Below, piece by piece: positions 26,132 through 35,321 of a stretch of DNA of 64,000 nt. Position 1 is the first letter of the stretch. Each line of letters begins with the position of its first letter. Origin of the DNA: Pediococcus acidilactici (GTDB taxonomy: Bacteria; Bacillota; Bacilli; Lactobacillales; Lactobacillaceae); assembly GCA_024970065.1 (NCBI GenBank), contig CP103908.1:372001-436000 (forward strand), in the 5' to 3' direction. The position numbers and the translations under genes were made by a program. The notes under the pieces were generated by a model. It ran no database searches, had not been told where the DNA came from, and was given only the letters and a program-made list of their open reading frames with translations.

Positions 26132-28429
26132 TTGGCAGACGAAATTTTTAAATATGAAGAAAAACATTTAGCAGAGGTCTTGGACAAGGTGGATATTGCC
26201 ATGCAAAAGGCCCAAAAAGATGCTAAGAATGCCGAAAATGATCGCGGAGCAATCCAAGATAATTTTTACAACGATGTCCGGATCAACACTTCTAGTTATT
26301 CGGGAATGATGGATACAGCAATTTCAATTCGCCAACAGCAACAACTACTTGAAGAGCGTGAAAATAGTTGGCAACACGCAACCAAACAAATTAAAACACT
26401 TAAACAAATGAAAAAAAGGCCTTATTTTGCACGGATTGATTTCCACGAAGAGGGCGAGAAGAACGACGAAACCATCTATATTGGGTTGGGGTCGTTTTCG
26501 GATACTCCAGACCACTTCTTAATTTATGATTGGCGGGCGCCAATTTCGAGCGTCTATTATGATGGCAAAATGGGCCACGTTGAGTATTCAACCCCGGATG
26601 GGCAACAATCCGTGGATCTAAAGTTGAAACGGCAATTTACAATCGAAGACGGTAAGCTAATTTCGGTTTACGACACGGACGAAACGATTGGCGATCAAAT
26701 GTTATTGAACGCTTTAGGTTCACAATCGGACGTGAAGATGAAGAGCATCGTTTCCACTATTCAACGGGAACAAAATCAAATTATTCGAAACACGTCCGCG
26801 GACCTTTTATTTGTCCAAGGGGCGGCTGGTTCAGGAAAAACGGCGGCAATTTTACAACGGGTCGCGTTCTTGTTATACCGTTACCGGGGAAAGCTAACGG
26901 CGGGCCAAGTTATTATGTTCTCGCCAAACCAGCTGTTTAACGACTACGTAGACCAAGTGTTGCCTGAATTAGGGGAACAAAACATGGTCCAAATGACCTA
27001 TTACCAATTTGCCCGGCGGCGGATTCCTAACTTAGATGTGGAAAACTTGCAGCAGCGTTTTGATAAACAACTTACCGACGCGGAACGAAAAATTGACCAG
27101 TTTAAGGGAAGTTTACAGTTCTTTAAAGCGTTAACTCGTTACGCACAACACCTTGGAAAGGGTGGGATGCGGTTTAGAAACATCCTATTTAAGGACAAAC
27201 CCTTCGCTAGTAAAGAGAAGATCAAGGAAATCTACTACTCCTTTAACGATACCTATAGTTTGAGCAACCGAATTGACGGCACCCGAGAAGCCCTAATTCG
27301 GATGCTTAACCAAAAGGTCGGCAGTGAACTGCGGACGAAGTGGGTTGAAGAAGCGGTGCAAAACTTGAGTCAGGAAGAAATCCACGAGTTGTTTAAGAAC
27401 GAACCCCGTGAGTTCAAGGATAATGACGAAGAATTTAAGTTTTTAGCCCGGCAAATCGTGGTTAAGGAGTTAAAACCGGTTCGTAATGCAATTATGCGGA
27501 ACCGCTTCTTAAGCATTAACGCGCAGTACGTACACATGCTTCGTACCTTACCAAAGTGGTATAAGCTGGAAAAAATTGGGGTTACCGAAGCACAATGGCA
27601 AGCCCACGTGGAAAAAATGGTGGAAAACCTCAAAAATCGGCAACTATCGATGGTGGATACCACGGCCTACCTTTACCTATATGATTTAATTACTGGTAAA
27701 CGGGGCGACCGCTCAATGCGCTACGTATTTATTGATGAAATTCAAGACTATAACGCCTTTCAGTTAGCTTATTTGCGGTACAACTTCCCACGGGCGAAGT
27801 TTACTTTACTGGGGGATTTAAACCAGTCAATTTACGCAAACGAAACCAGCAAGACGCTCTTAGCGGAACTTTCGACCATGTTTGATCCAGAAAAGACTAA
27901 GGTAGTTCAATTGGCGAAGTCGTACCGTTCAACGCAACCAATTACGGACTTCACCAAGGAAATTTTAGAAGAAGGCGAAGCAATCGAAGCGTTTAATCGC
28001 CAAGGGGAATTGCCCCGAGTCGCCGTTACGCAAGACCAAGCTAAAATGCTTAAGGTGGTCCAAGCTCAATTAGCCCGCGATCGCCAAGACCATGAAACCA
28101 CCGCAATTATTGGTCGGAGTTTAGCAGAGTGCGAGCAAATTACGAAGCAATTGCAAGCTGCGGGCGAAAAGGTCACCTTGATTCGCACGGAAAATCAACG
28201 GTTGGTTGAAGGAACCCTCGTGGTACCTTCCTTCCTAGCGAAGGGATTGGAATTTGATTCGGTAATCGTTTGGGATGCGAACGCGAAGAATTACCAAAGT
28301 CATCGTGACGAGCAGTTGTTATACACCATCTGTTCTCGGGCTATGCACCGGTTGTTAGTGGTGGCAGAAGGACAATTAAGTCCGCTGATCGCAAAAATTC
28401 CCCAATCGTTATACCAAACGATCGACTAG
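26132..28429 (+). CDS. helD: HelD, RNA polymerase recycling ATPase
   Basis: 765 aa. A long coiled-coil N-terminal arm (about 1-90) is followed by a UvrD/Rep-like split helicase core: Walker A GAAGSGKTAAIL near residue 235, motif II FIDEIQDYNAFQ near 535, the QLAKSYRST motif and a C-terminal motif near FLAKGLEFDSVIVWD. This is the HelD layout; HelD uses ATP to release stalled RNA polymerase from DNA. The start is TTG 26132 with GAGAGGTGA upstream. Confidence 0.92.
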   Translation: MADEIFKYEEKHLAEVLDKVDIAMQKAQKDAKNAENDRGAIQDNFYNDVRINTSSYSGMMDTAISIRQQQQLLEERENSWQHATKQIKTLKQMKKRPYFARIDFHEEGEKNDETIYIGLGSFSDTPDHFLIYDWRAPISSVYYDGKMGHVEYSTPDGQQSVDLKLKRQFTIEDGKLISVYDTDETIGDQMLLNALGSQSDVKMKSIVSTIQREQNQIIRNTSADLLFVQGAAGSGKTAAILQRVAFLLYRYRGKLTAGQVIMFSPNQLFNDYVDQVLPELGEQNMVQMTYYQFARRRIPNLDVENLQQRFDKQLTDAERKIDQFKGSLQFFKALTRYAQHLGKGGMRFRNILFKDKPFASKEKIKEIYYSFNDTYSLSNRIDGTREALIRMLNQKVGSELRTKWVEEAVQNLSQEEIHELFKNEPREFKDNDEEFKFLARQIVVKELKPVRNAIMRNRFLSINAQYVHMLRTLPKWYKLEKIGVTEAQWQAHVEKMVENLKNRQLSMVDTTAYLYLYDLITGKRGDRSMRYVFIDEIQDYNAFQLAYLRYNFPRAKFTLLGDLNQSIYANETSKTLLAELSTMFDPEKTKVVQLAKSYRSTQPITDFTKEILEEGEAIEAFNRQGELPRVAVTQDQAKMLKVVQAQLARDRQDHETTAIIGRSLAECEQITKQLQAAGEKVTLIRTENQRLVEGTLVVPSFLAKGLEFDSVIVWDANAKNYQSHRDEQLLYTICSRAMHRLLVVAEGQLSPLIAKIPQSLYQTID

Positions 28430-28520
28430 GTTTTTCACAGGTGGATAAATGGGATTCTAGCAAATAGAGTTAGTAGAAGTTAAAAAAGCGGCATTTACCC
28501 GATCCACGGTAATAAAATTC

Positions 28521-28548
28521 TGATATAGTAGTTATGTAAACACTTTCA
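28521..28548 (+). promoter_or_regulatory. Extended -10 promoter with cre site, alsSD
   Basis: TGATATAGT (28521-28529) is an extended -10. TGTAAACACTTTCA (28535-28548) matches the cre consensus at 13 of 14 positions and covers the expected transcription start, where CcpA binding usually represses. The alsS start is 20 bp further on. Confidence 0.6.
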
Positions 28549-28567
28549 AGACCCCCTAAGGAGGAAA

Positions 28568-30247
28568 ATGATGATTCAAAGCAGTTATACGGGAGCGGAT
28601 TCGATTTTGGACAGCCTCATCAACCACGATGTGGATTATATTTTTGGGATTCCAGGTGCCAAAATCGACTTACTATTCGAGCAGTTAGAGCATTCTAATC
28701 GGGCGCGTAAGCCACGGTTAATTATTACCCGGCACGAACAAAATGCAGCCTTTATGGCGGCTGCGGTCGGCCGGATTACCGGAAAACCAGGAGTGGTCTT
28801 GACCACCTCCGGTCCCGGCGTGGGAAACTTAGCTACCGGATTAGTTACCGCGACGGCAGAAGGGGATCCGGTGTTAGCGATCGGTGGACAAGTTCCGCGT
28901 AACGACCTTTTGAGGTTAACCCACCAAAGCATGCGCAACGCGGCCTTATTTGAACCAATCACCAAGTACAGTGTGGAAGTGCAAGAACCAGAAAACATCT
29001 CGGAAGTCTTGGCAAATGCTTATCGGGCAGCCGAGTCGTCTAAACAAGGGGCAAGTTTTGTGAGTTTTCCACAAGACGTGGTGAACGCGCCAGTTAGCAC
29101 CCAGCCAATCCAGCCCTTGAAAAAGCCCATTTTAGGGCCGGCGAGTCCTGATGAAATCAAGAAATTGGCGGAAGCCATTAAAAACGCCCAACTCCCCGTG
29201 TTATTACTAGGAATGCGGGCTTCTTCACCAGAGGTTACCCAAGCAGTGCGCCAGTTAGTCAAGGAATCTGATTTACCGGTTGTGGAAACTTTCCAAGGGG
29301 CGGGAATTATTTCCCATGATTTGGAAGATCACTTCTACGGTCGGGTCGGACTTTTCCGCAACCAACCTGGGGATAAACTGTTGAAGCATAGTGACCTGGT
29401 TATTACGGTCGGGTACGATGCAATCGAATATGAACCGCGCAACTGGAACGCGGAAGGGGATGGCAAGATTCTCGTAATCGATGACTCACCATCCGAAATT
29501 GATCATAACTTTGAACCTGAAAAAGAATTAGTGGGCGACATTGCCCAAACTATTAACCTCTTAACACCACACCTTACGGGTTACCAAATTAGTAATGACG
29601 GAGAGCAGTACTTAGAGCAGTTACGGGAACAACAAAACCAACAGGACTTACCACCCGAAGCAGAGGCCGATACCCAACGGATTCATCCGTTATCACTAAT
29701 TTCGGCGCTACAATACCGGGTCGACGATGAAATGACGGTTTCGGTAGACGTGGGGAGTTTCTACATTTGGATGGCGCGGCACTTTAGAAGTTATCAACCA
29801 CGGCACCTCCTATTTAGTAACGGAATGCAAACTCTAGGAGTTGCCTTACCATGGGCGATTTCAGCGGCATTGTTACGTCCAGGACACAAGTCAGTTTCCG
29901 TTTCAGGCGACGGGGGCTTCCTGTTCTCCGCCCAAGAATTAGAAACGGCCGTGCGGGAAAATCTAGATATTGTGCACATTATTTGGAACGATGGGCACTA
30001 CGACATGGTTAAGTTCCAAGAAGAACTAAAATATGGTAAGGCTGCGGGGGTAAACTTCGGACCAGTTGACTTTGTTAAACTGGCTGAAAGTTACGGCGCC
30101 AAAGGCTTACGAGTTGATGGACCAGCAGATTTAGGAAAGAAGCTTGACGAAGCGTTTCAAACAAAGGGACCGGTAGTGGTCGACATTCCAGTTGATTATC
30201 GGGACAACGTGAAGTTAGGACAATCTTTGCTGCCAGATCAACTATAG
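28568..30247 (+). CDS. alsS: Acetolactate synthase, catabolic
   Basis: 559 aa. TPP enzyme condensing two pyruvates to alpha-acetolactate and CO2. [12 protein letters not shown] holds the TPP-activating Glu; [16 protein letters not shown]…NDGHYDMV is the TPP/Mg site. No small subunit and no FAD-rich anabolic neighbours (ilvC, ilvN); pairing with alsD instead marks the acetoin pathway that disposes of pyruvate and acid. Two ATGs (28568, 28571) are possible after AAGGAGG. alsD follows after 11 bp. Confidence 0.95.
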   Translation: MMIQSSYTGADSILDSLINHDVDYIFGIPGAKIDLLFEQLEHSNRARKPRLIITRHEQNAAFMAAAVGRITGKPGVVLTTSGPGVGNLATGLVTATAEGDPVLAIGGQVPRNDLLRLTHQSMRNAALFEPITKYSVEVQEPENISEVLANAYRAAESSKQGASFVSFPQDVVNAPVSTQPIQPLKKPILGPASPDEIKKLAEAIKNAQLPVLLLGMRASSPEVTQAVRQLVKESDLPVVETFQGAGIISHDLEDHFYGRVGLFRNQPGDKLLKHSDLVITVGYDAIEYEPRNWNAEGDGKILVIDDSPSEIDHNFEPEKELVGDIAQTINLLTPHLTGYQISNDGEQYLEQLREQQNQQDLPPEAEADTQRIHPLSLISALQYRVDDEMTVSVDVGSFYIWMARHFRSYQPRHLLFSNGMQTLGVALPWAISAALLRPGHKSVSVSGDGGFLFSAQELETAVRENLDIVHIIWNDGHYDMVKFQEELKYGKAAGVNFGPVDFVKLAESYGAKGLRVDGPADLGKKLDEAFQTKGPVVVDIPVDYRDNVKLGQSLLPDQL

Positions 30248-30258
30248 GGGGATTAAAT

Positions 30259-30963
30259 ATGGCAAAATTATTTCAACACGGTACGTTAGCAATGCTAGTG
30301 GACGGCCTTTTTGGCGGTACGTTGACTGCCGAAGAGTTACTAAAACATGGCGATTTTGGAATTGGGACTGCTGAAGGTCTCGATGGGGAAATCATTATCT
30401 TAGACGGAGTGGCTTACCAAGCTTTAGCTGACGGCACCGTCCGAATTTTGGCATCCGACGCCATGTTGCCCTTTGCCGACGTTAACCCGGCAGATTTCGA
30501 AGGGCACGTGGTTTTGCCAGAAATTGAAATGACTGAAGTAGCTGCGACACTAGCTAAGGAATTGTCATACCAAAATACGTTTGTGGCAATTAAAATCAGT
30601 GGGACCTTCTCGCGGGTGCAAACCCGCGTGGTTAAGGGCCAACAGCGTCCTTACCCAACGCTAAGCGAGACCGCCGCGAAGCAACAAGTCTTTGATGCAC
30701 AAAACATTAAGGGGACCGTTGTGGGATACTATAGTCCGAAACTATTCCACGGAGCAAGCGTTGCCGGAATGCATTTGCATTTCATCGATGATCAGCACCA
30801 ATTTGGCGGTCACTTGTTAGATTTTAAGGCTGATCAAGTTAAACTTTCCTGGCAGCTGCTAGACGGCATTGACTTGAGTTTACCGATTAAAGATTCTCAA
30901 TTTATGAAACACCAAGCTAGCGATATCCGGGAGATTCAACGATCCATCGCTGAGTCAGAATAG
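30259..30963 (+). CDS. alsD: Alpha-acetolactate decarboxylase
   Basis: 234 aa. Converts alpha-acetolactate to acetoin. The zinc-binding His cluster is visible in GASVAGMHLHFIDDQ…FGGH near residues 170-185, and the conserved Glu region precedes it. Second gene of the alsSD unit; coaA follows after 36 bp on the same strand. Confidence 0.95.
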   Translation: MAKLFQHGTLAMLVDGLFGGTLTAEELLKHGDFGIGTAEGLDGEIIILDGVAYQALADGTVRILASDAMLPFADVNPADFEGHVVLPEIEMTEVAATLAKELSYQNTFVAIKISGTFSRVQTRVVKGQQRPYPTLSETAAKQQVFDAQNIKGTVVGYYSPKLFHGASVAGMHLHFIDDQHQFGGHLLDFKADQVKLSWQLLDGIDLSLPIKDSQFMKHQASDIREIQRSIAESE

Positions 30964-30999
30964 TTAAAGGAATTAATCGAAGACGAGGATTTAGTAATC

Positions 31000-31917
31000 A
31001 TGCAGGCACAAGGATATTTCACGTTTGACCGTACCGCGTGGCAAAATTTATCAAATCGGGCCGAATTACCGCTGACTCAGCAGCAATTAGCCGATATTAA
31101 GGCACTTAACGACCGGATTTCCTTAGAAGACGTCCAGGACGTTTACGTTCCGTTGGTACGGTTACTGCAAAAGAAGTACGCTGATTTTGAAAAATGGAAT
31201 TGCGATAAATTGGACTTTTTACAAATTCCGGTTAAAAAGACACCGTTTATTGTGGGAATTTCGGGGAGCGTGGCGGTAGGCAAAAGCACCACTGCCCGTC
31301 TGCTGCAGGTGCTATTAAGCAACTGGTTTAGTGATTTGAAGACCCAGTTGATTACCACGGATGGTTTTTTGTACCCCAACGCTGAATTAAAGCGACGCCA
31401 CCTAATGAGTCGGAAAGGATTTCCTGAAAGTTACAACATGAAGGAATTGATCCACTTTTTAAACGCGGTGAAAACGGGGCAAAAGCAAATTAAGGTGCCC
31501 AAGTATTCCCACCAAGTCTATGACGTTATTAAGGACGAATACGACGTAATTGACCAGCCCGATATTTTAATTGTGGAAGGCATTAACGTGCTCCAATTGC
31601 CGGCTAACGAAACCATTTACGTCAGCGACTTTTTCGATTGGTCGATTTATGTGGACGCAGAGGCGGATTTGATTGAAAAGTGGTTCTTGGAGCGGTTCGG
31701 CGTGTTATTGGATACGGCATTCCACGATCCGAGCAACTATTACTATCAGTATGCCCAGATGCCCCGCGAGGAAGCCTTTGCCTACGCGAAAAAGATTTGG
31801 CGTGACATCGATTTGAAAAATTTAAAGGAATACATTTTGCCAACCCGTTTTAGAGCGGACATGATCCTGCATAAAACGGAGGGGCACGTGATGGATAATA
31901 TTTTAGTGCGGGTGTAG
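31000..31917 (+). CDS. coaA: Pantothenate kinase, type I
   Basis: 305 aa. Phosphorylates pantothenate, the first and controlling step of CoA synthesis. P-loop GSVAVGKST near residues 90-98, TTDGFLYPN and the [11 protein letters not shown] segment are characteristic of type I CoaA. It is probably transcribed with alsSD and ends at the terminator 32041-32081. Confidence 0.95.
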   Translation: MQAQGYFTFDRTAWQNLSNRAELPLTQQQLADIKALNDRISLEDVQDVYVPLVRLLQKKYADFEKWNCDKLDFLQIPVKKTPFIVGISGSVAVGKSTTARLLQVLLSNWFSDLKTQLITTDGFLYPNAELKRRHLMSRKGFPESYNMKELIHFLNAVKTGQKQIKVPKYSHQVYDVIKDEYDVIDQPDILIVEGINVLQLPANETIYVSDFFDWSIYVDAEADLIEKWFLERFGVLLDTAFHDPSNYYYQYAQMPREEAFAYAKKIWRDIDLKNLKEYILPTRFRADMILHKTEGHVMDNILVRV

Positions 31918-32040
31918 GCAACACCGGTGTCTAAATGGGTACAAAAAATGGCTCCCCGTACTGACGGCTATCCAAAAGTGGGCTAACTTAACTAGAGAAG
32001 AAAGTGGCACAACAGTTGGGGAGTTTGTGAATATTACTGA

Positions 32041-32081
32041 AAAACGACCATTATGCTTGAATTTAGCATAGTGGTCGTTTT
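32041..32081 (+). terminator. Terminator of alsSD-coaA
   Basis: 16-base arms AAAACGACCATTATGC / GCATAGTGGTCGTTTT with a 9-base loop and T tract. It is closely related in sequence to the hairpin at 55223-55272. Confidence 0.9.
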
Positions 32082-32376
32082 TGGTTAAGCAGATCAGACT
32101 GATATTTGGCTGGATTAAAGGTGAAACGCCAAAACGATTTTTAGAAGAGTTTGCATCCGTAAAAACGATTTTTTTCTCGGCTTCTTTTTTGTGCAAAAAC
32201 TCAATGGAGATTAAACTATCTAGGGGTGCTAGCCAGCTTGAACGGTAGGAGATGGGGCTTTACGAACTCTTTTAATTAGGTACTCTGGATAAGGCTTAGC
32301 ATCACAAATCGAAAGACCAACCCGGTTGGAATTATTAACTAGAGAGTACTAAATGCTTTTCTTTTTAAGATGATGA

Positions 32377-32385
32377 TGCTAAACT
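32377..32385 (+). promoter_or_regulatory. Candidate extended -10 promoter of the tcyP leader
   Basis: TGCTAAACT (TG-n-TAAACT) places transcription start near 32392, about 33 bases before the leader ORF. The -35 region is poor, so this is a candidate only. Confidence 0.35.
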
Positions 32386-32424
32386 TACTAAAAATACATA
32401 AAAACGCTAAGGGAGCTAATTACT

Positions 32425-32457
32425 ATGAAGATGTGTTGTTGTTTGATATCAGTCTAA
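32425..32457 (+). CDS. Cys-rich leader peptide of tcyP (MKMCCCLISV)
   Basis: Ten codons, ATG 32425 to TAA 32455-32457, with a second in-frame TAA immediately after. GGGAG lies nine bases upstream. Residues 4-6 are three consecutive Cys (TGT TGT TGT), extremely unlikely by chance in a ten-residue ORF in front of a cystine transporter. Bases 32435-32449, covering these codons, are complementary to 32530-32544 (13 of 15 paired, including one wobble). An intrinsic terminator follows at 32578-32615. The set fits ribosome-mediated attenuation: slow reading of Cys codons under cysteine shortage would alter folding and allow read-through into tcyP. The peptide itself probably has no function. Confidence 0.75.
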   Translation: MKMCCCLISV

Positions 32458-32577
32458 TAAATAAGTGATCAAAATATGGATTCTCTTATTTGTTAGCGAA
32501 CTAACTTGTTTTCATTTCAAGGGAAATTCATATCGATCATCAACATACCTTCTATTAATTTTTTTACTGTGCAATAA

Positions 32578-32615
32578 GGGTTGGTGTCTATTTGAATAGA
32601 TCCCAACTCTTTTTT
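32578..32615 (+). terminator. Attenuator terminator in the tcyP leader
   Basis: 15-base arms starting GGGTTGGTG and ending CCCAACTC (one mismatch, two wobbles) followed by six T. No gene ends here, since coaA has its own terminator 500 bp upstream, so it is best explained as a conditional terminator before tcyP. Confidence 0.75.
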
Positions 32616-32631
32616 GTTAGGAAGAAAAATT

Positions 32632-32691
32632 ATGGTAAATAAAAGATTAGTTAAACTACTGGGTAAGCATCGTGGAGGCCAAACTTGTTGA
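32632..32691 (+). CDS. Possible 19-codon ORF between attenuator and tcyP
   Basis: ATG 32632 is preceded by AGGAAG at a normal distance. The ORF encodes MVNKRLVKLLGKHRGGQTC and ends TGT TGA. It is basic, with Cys as the last residue. It might be a second leader ORF or chance; coding support is only the ribosome site. Confidence 0.3.
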   Translation: MVNKRLVKLLGKHRGGQTC

Positions 32692-32762
32692 TTAAGTCTA
32701 GCTATAAAACAATTTAAACGACTTTTATAATAACTTAATTAATAAGAGGGAATGAGTATAAT

Positions 32763-34148
32763 ATGAATGATTTGATAACCATGGCGGTTGTTGGAAGTGC
32801 CGCCCTGATACTGTTTATTTTGGCTTTTTTACAGCGAAAGAACGTCAGCTTTAACAAATTAGTGCTGCTGGGATTAATTCTTGGATTGAGTTTTGGGGCA
32901 ATCAACCAGGTCCTTTTTGGGGCGACGAGTAAAATCGTCACTACGGCAGTTGATTGGATCGGAATTGTGGGAAATGGCTACATTTCGTTGCTGCAAATGC
33001 TCGTGATTCCGTTAATCGTAATCTCCTTAATCAGTGCGTTTACTAAGCTAGGAAACGCTAAAAATCTGGGAAAAATCGCGAGAAATGTGTTAACGGTACT
33101 ATTGTCTACCACTGCAATTGCAGCGTTTATTGGAGCAATTACCGTTATCGCTTTTAATTTGCAAGGAGCGTCGTTTGTAAAGGGAACGGCGTCAAAAGAT
33201 AACCTGGCCTTCTTACAACAACACCAACACGCGCTGAGCGAGTTGACGATCCCGCAAAAAATTGTGAGCTTCTTGCCACAAAATATTTTTGAAGACCTTG
33301 CCGGTACGCGCGCAACCAGTACGATTGCGGTAGTGATCTTCTCTTTAATCGTGGGGATGGCGTATATATGGTTAAAAGAACACTATCCTAACGATGCCGC
33401 GGCTTTTGCACGGGGCACCGATATTCTGGATAAATTGATATCCAGAATGGTACGCATAGTTATTAATTTGACCCCGTACGGAATTTTTTCGTTGATGGTG
33501 AAGACGATTGCGGTGAATAGCATTAAGACTATTATGGGCTTGGCGTACTTTATTGTGGCTGTTTACGTAGCCCTATTGCTAGTGTTAATGGTGCATACCA
33601 TCATTTTGCTCTTCATGCACACTAACCCAATTGAATACTACAAAAAAGTATGGCCGACCCTGATCTTTGCATTTACCTCACGAAATAGCGCGGGGACGTT
33701 ACCAATGAACGTCGAGGTACAAACTAAGCAATTGGGAATTAACAAGGCAATCGCGGATTTTTCGGCCAGTTTAGGACTTAGCATTGGGCAAAACGGGTGT
33801 GCCGGTATTTATCCAGCGATGATTGCGTCAATAACGGCTCCCGTAGTGGGGATCAACATTGTTTCGGTGAAGTTTATTCTAACGCTAATCGTTATCGTAA
33901 CCATCTCATCCTTCGGGGTCGCGGGCTCGGGCGGCGGTGCAACCTTTGCCGCTTTAATCGTCCTAGGGACCTTAAACTTACCCGTGGGGGTTATGGGAAT
34001 TGTGTTGGCAATTGATCCGATTATCGACATGGGACGCACGCTGGTGAACGTTAACGATAGTATCTTAGCAGGATTGGTAACCGCTAAACGAAGCGATATG
34101 TTTAACGAGGACGTTTTCAACGGAAAAGAAAAAATTGAGCAAGCTTAG
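32763..34148 (+). CDS. tcyP: L-cystine/proton symporter TcyP
   Basis: 461 aa, DAACS-type (glutamate/dicarboxylate carrier fold) with about eight to ten hydrophobic segments and re-entrant loops. It closely resembles Bacillus TcyP: QRKNVSFNK at the N-terminus, ISAFTKLGNAKNLGKI, FAFTSRNSAGTLPMN, SIGQNGCAGIYPAM and ISSFGVAGSGGGATFAAL. It imports cystine. The Cys-rich leader peptide and attenuator upstream support cysteine as the regulating signal. Monocistronic; ends at the terminator 34189-34229. Confidence 0.92.
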   Translation: MNDLITMAVVGSAALILFILAFLQRKNVSFNKLVLLGLILGLSFGAINQVLFGATSKIVTTAVDWIGIVGNGYISLLQMLVIPLIVISLISAFTKLGNAKNLGKIARNVLTVLLSTTAIAAFIGAITVIAFNLQGASFVKGTASKDNLAFLQQHQHALSELTIPQKIVSFLPQNIFEDLAGTRATSTIAVVIFSLIVGMAYIWLKEHYPNDAAAFARGTDILDKLISRMVRIVINLTPYGIFSLMVKTIAVNSIKTIMGLAYFIVAVYVALLLVLMVHTIILLFMHTNPIEYYKKVWPTLIFAFTSRNSAGTLPMNVEVQTKQLGINKAIADFSASLGLSIGQNGCAGIYPAMIASITAPVVGINIVSVKFILTLIVIVTISSFGVAGSGGGATFAALIVLGTLNLPVGVMGIVLAIDPIIDMGRTLVNVNDSILAGLVTAKRSDMFNEDVFNGKEKIEQA

Positions 34149-34188
34149 TTAAGTGAAATGAATTAGTTTTTTATAATCTTAATTAAAG

Positions 34189-34229
34189 GACCCTTTCAGG
34201 AATTTTTAGATTCTGAAAGGGTCTTTTTT
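34189..34229 (+). terminator. Terminator of tcyP
   Basis: 11-bp perfect stem GACCCTTTCAG / CTGAAAGGGTC and six T. Confidence 0.92.
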
Positions 34230-34298
34230 ATTTTAACTAAAAACGTTATTTCTTAAATGCTAGTTCGATGAAGTATTGATGGGATAACTAAAAATAAC

Positions 34299-34976
34299 CT
34301 ATTCAATTAACGTTAAGCCCGTTGTATCAAGAATTTGTAGTTGGTGGCCGGGGAGCTTTTTAATCAAATGGCGGTTTTCCCAACGCTTGAAATAACGGCT
34401 GATGGTTTCTGGAGTAGTTCCTAACAACGTCGCCAAATCTTTATTTTTGAGCGGTAGGGTGAAGGGGTTGGCTTGTAAGCCAGCTGAAGTTTCAATAAGG
34501 TAATCGGCTAGGCGTTCAGCGACCGAAGCCGTATTGGTCTTGGTTGCTTGGGCCTCGAGAGTTAACAACCGGTTGCCGAGGGTATTCATCACGTTTACGG
34601 CAATTTGTGGGTTTTGGGTCAATAAACGTTGAAAATCCGTGCGAGCAATCGTACAAACGGTGGTCGGGGTCAGGGCCGTAGCTGTAGAGTGGTGTTCAAG
34701 CTGGTTAAATAAGGCGGCTTCGCCATTGATGTCGCCACTTTGCAATAGGTACAGCAGGTGTTCTTTACCATTTTCAGCAGGGCGTACCACCTTAACCTGT
34801 CCCTTAGCAATGATGGTGAGGGCGTCCACGGAATCGCCGGCGTGATAGAGATTTTGCTGAGCCGCAACGTGATGGTGATGGACAATTGCTTCGATTTGCT
34901 GACTTTGGTCAGCGGACAGATTTTTAAAGATGGGAACTAAAGGTACGCAGTGGTGTGCGTCGACGAGAGTGGTCAT
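34299..34976 (-). CDS. Crp/Fnr family regulator (Flp-like)
   Basis: About 225 aa. N-terminal cyclic-nucleotide-type beta-roll (GDINGEAALFNQ) and C-terminal winged helix with the recognition segment LLGTTPETISRYFKRW near residue 185. Few Cys residues are present and no clear iron-sulfur cluster motif; LAB Flp proteins sense redox through Cys pairs or metal. ATG 34976 (MTTLVDAHHC) is chosen, because GGAG lies upstream; an earlier in-frame ATG at 35015 lacks this. It is divergent from the metal operon across a palindromic operator. Confidence 0.88.
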   Translation of the reverse strand: MTTLVDAHHCVPLVPIFKNLSADQSQQIEAIVHHHHVAAQQNLYHAGDSVDALTIIAKGQVKVVRPAENGKEHLLYLLQSGDINGEAALFNQLEHHSTATALTPTTVCTIARTDFQRLLTQNPQIAVNVMNTLGNRLLTLEAQATKTNTASVAERLADYLIETSAGLQANPFTLPLKNKDLATLLGTTPETISRYFKRWENRHLIKKLPGHQLQILDTTGLTLIE

Positions 34977-35015
34977 TAGAATTCTCCTTTGTTTAATGAA
35001 CCAAATTTTTGTCAA

Positions 35016-35035
35016 AAATTGACCGGGGTCAATTT
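35016..35035. promoter_or_regulatory. FNR-type operator between flp and the metal operon
   Basis: AAATTGACCGGGGTCAATTT has 9-bp perfect arms around a 2-bp centre. The TTGAC-N4-GTCAA core fits an FNR/Flp-family site. Its placement in a divergent promoter region beside a Crp/Fnr gene makes regulation of both sides likely. Confidence 0.7.
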
Positions 35036-35090
35036 CAGTCCGGACGTTCGCTTCTATGCTTAATATATCAAAGCAAGGAGGAAATATAAA

Positions 35091-35321
35091 ATGACTAAAG
35101 TTATTCTGCAGTTGGATACGTTAACCTGTCCAAGTTGCATGACAAAAATTCAAAGTGCGATTACTAAATTAGCAGGGGTCCAAAACGTTAAGGTCCTATT
35201 TAACGCTAGCAAGGTTAAAGTCCTAGTTGACGACCAGCTGAGCGGGGAAGACTTAAAACGGACGGTTGAAAAGCTGGGCTATCAGGTGCAAAACGTGAAA
35301 ACAAGGGAGGTTGTTGGATAA
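35091..35321 (+). CDS. Heavy-metal-associated domain protein (CopZ-like)
   Basis: 76 aa, one HMA ferredoxin-like domain. The metal-binding loop is LTCPSCMTKI (C-x2-C near residues 12-15) instead of the usual MxCxxC. Likely a metallochaperone for the ATPase two genes downstream, which has no HMA domain of its own. AAGGAGG ribosome site; stop overlaps the next ATG (TAATG). Confidence 0.88.
   Translation: MTKVILQLDTLTCPSCMTKIQSAITKLAGVQNVKVLFNASKVKVLVDDQLSGEDLKRTVEKLGYQVQNVKTREVVG

Larger units (their letters stand above)
31918..32762. other. 845-bp gene-poor leader and intergenic region upstream of tcyP
   Basis: The first part holds the coaA terminator (32041-32081). About 32083-32370 is AT-rich with no supported gene; a stretch at 32217-32305 loosely resembles a TPP riboswitch but lacks key parts. 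From about 32377 come a promoter-like element, a Cys-rich leader ORF, a pairing segment, an intrinsic terminator and a second short ORF before tcyP. Confidence 0.6.

Noticed and set aside
32083..32262. Open frame of about 58 codons (…GWIKGETPKRFLEEF…) after the coaA terminator
   Set aside because: No start codon with a ribosome site and no family recognised; AT-rich sequence can stay open by chance at this length.
31918..32762. T-box riboswitch upstream of tcyP
   Set aside because: The conserved AGGGTGGNACCGCG block is absent; the Cys leader ORF is a better explanation for amino-acid control.
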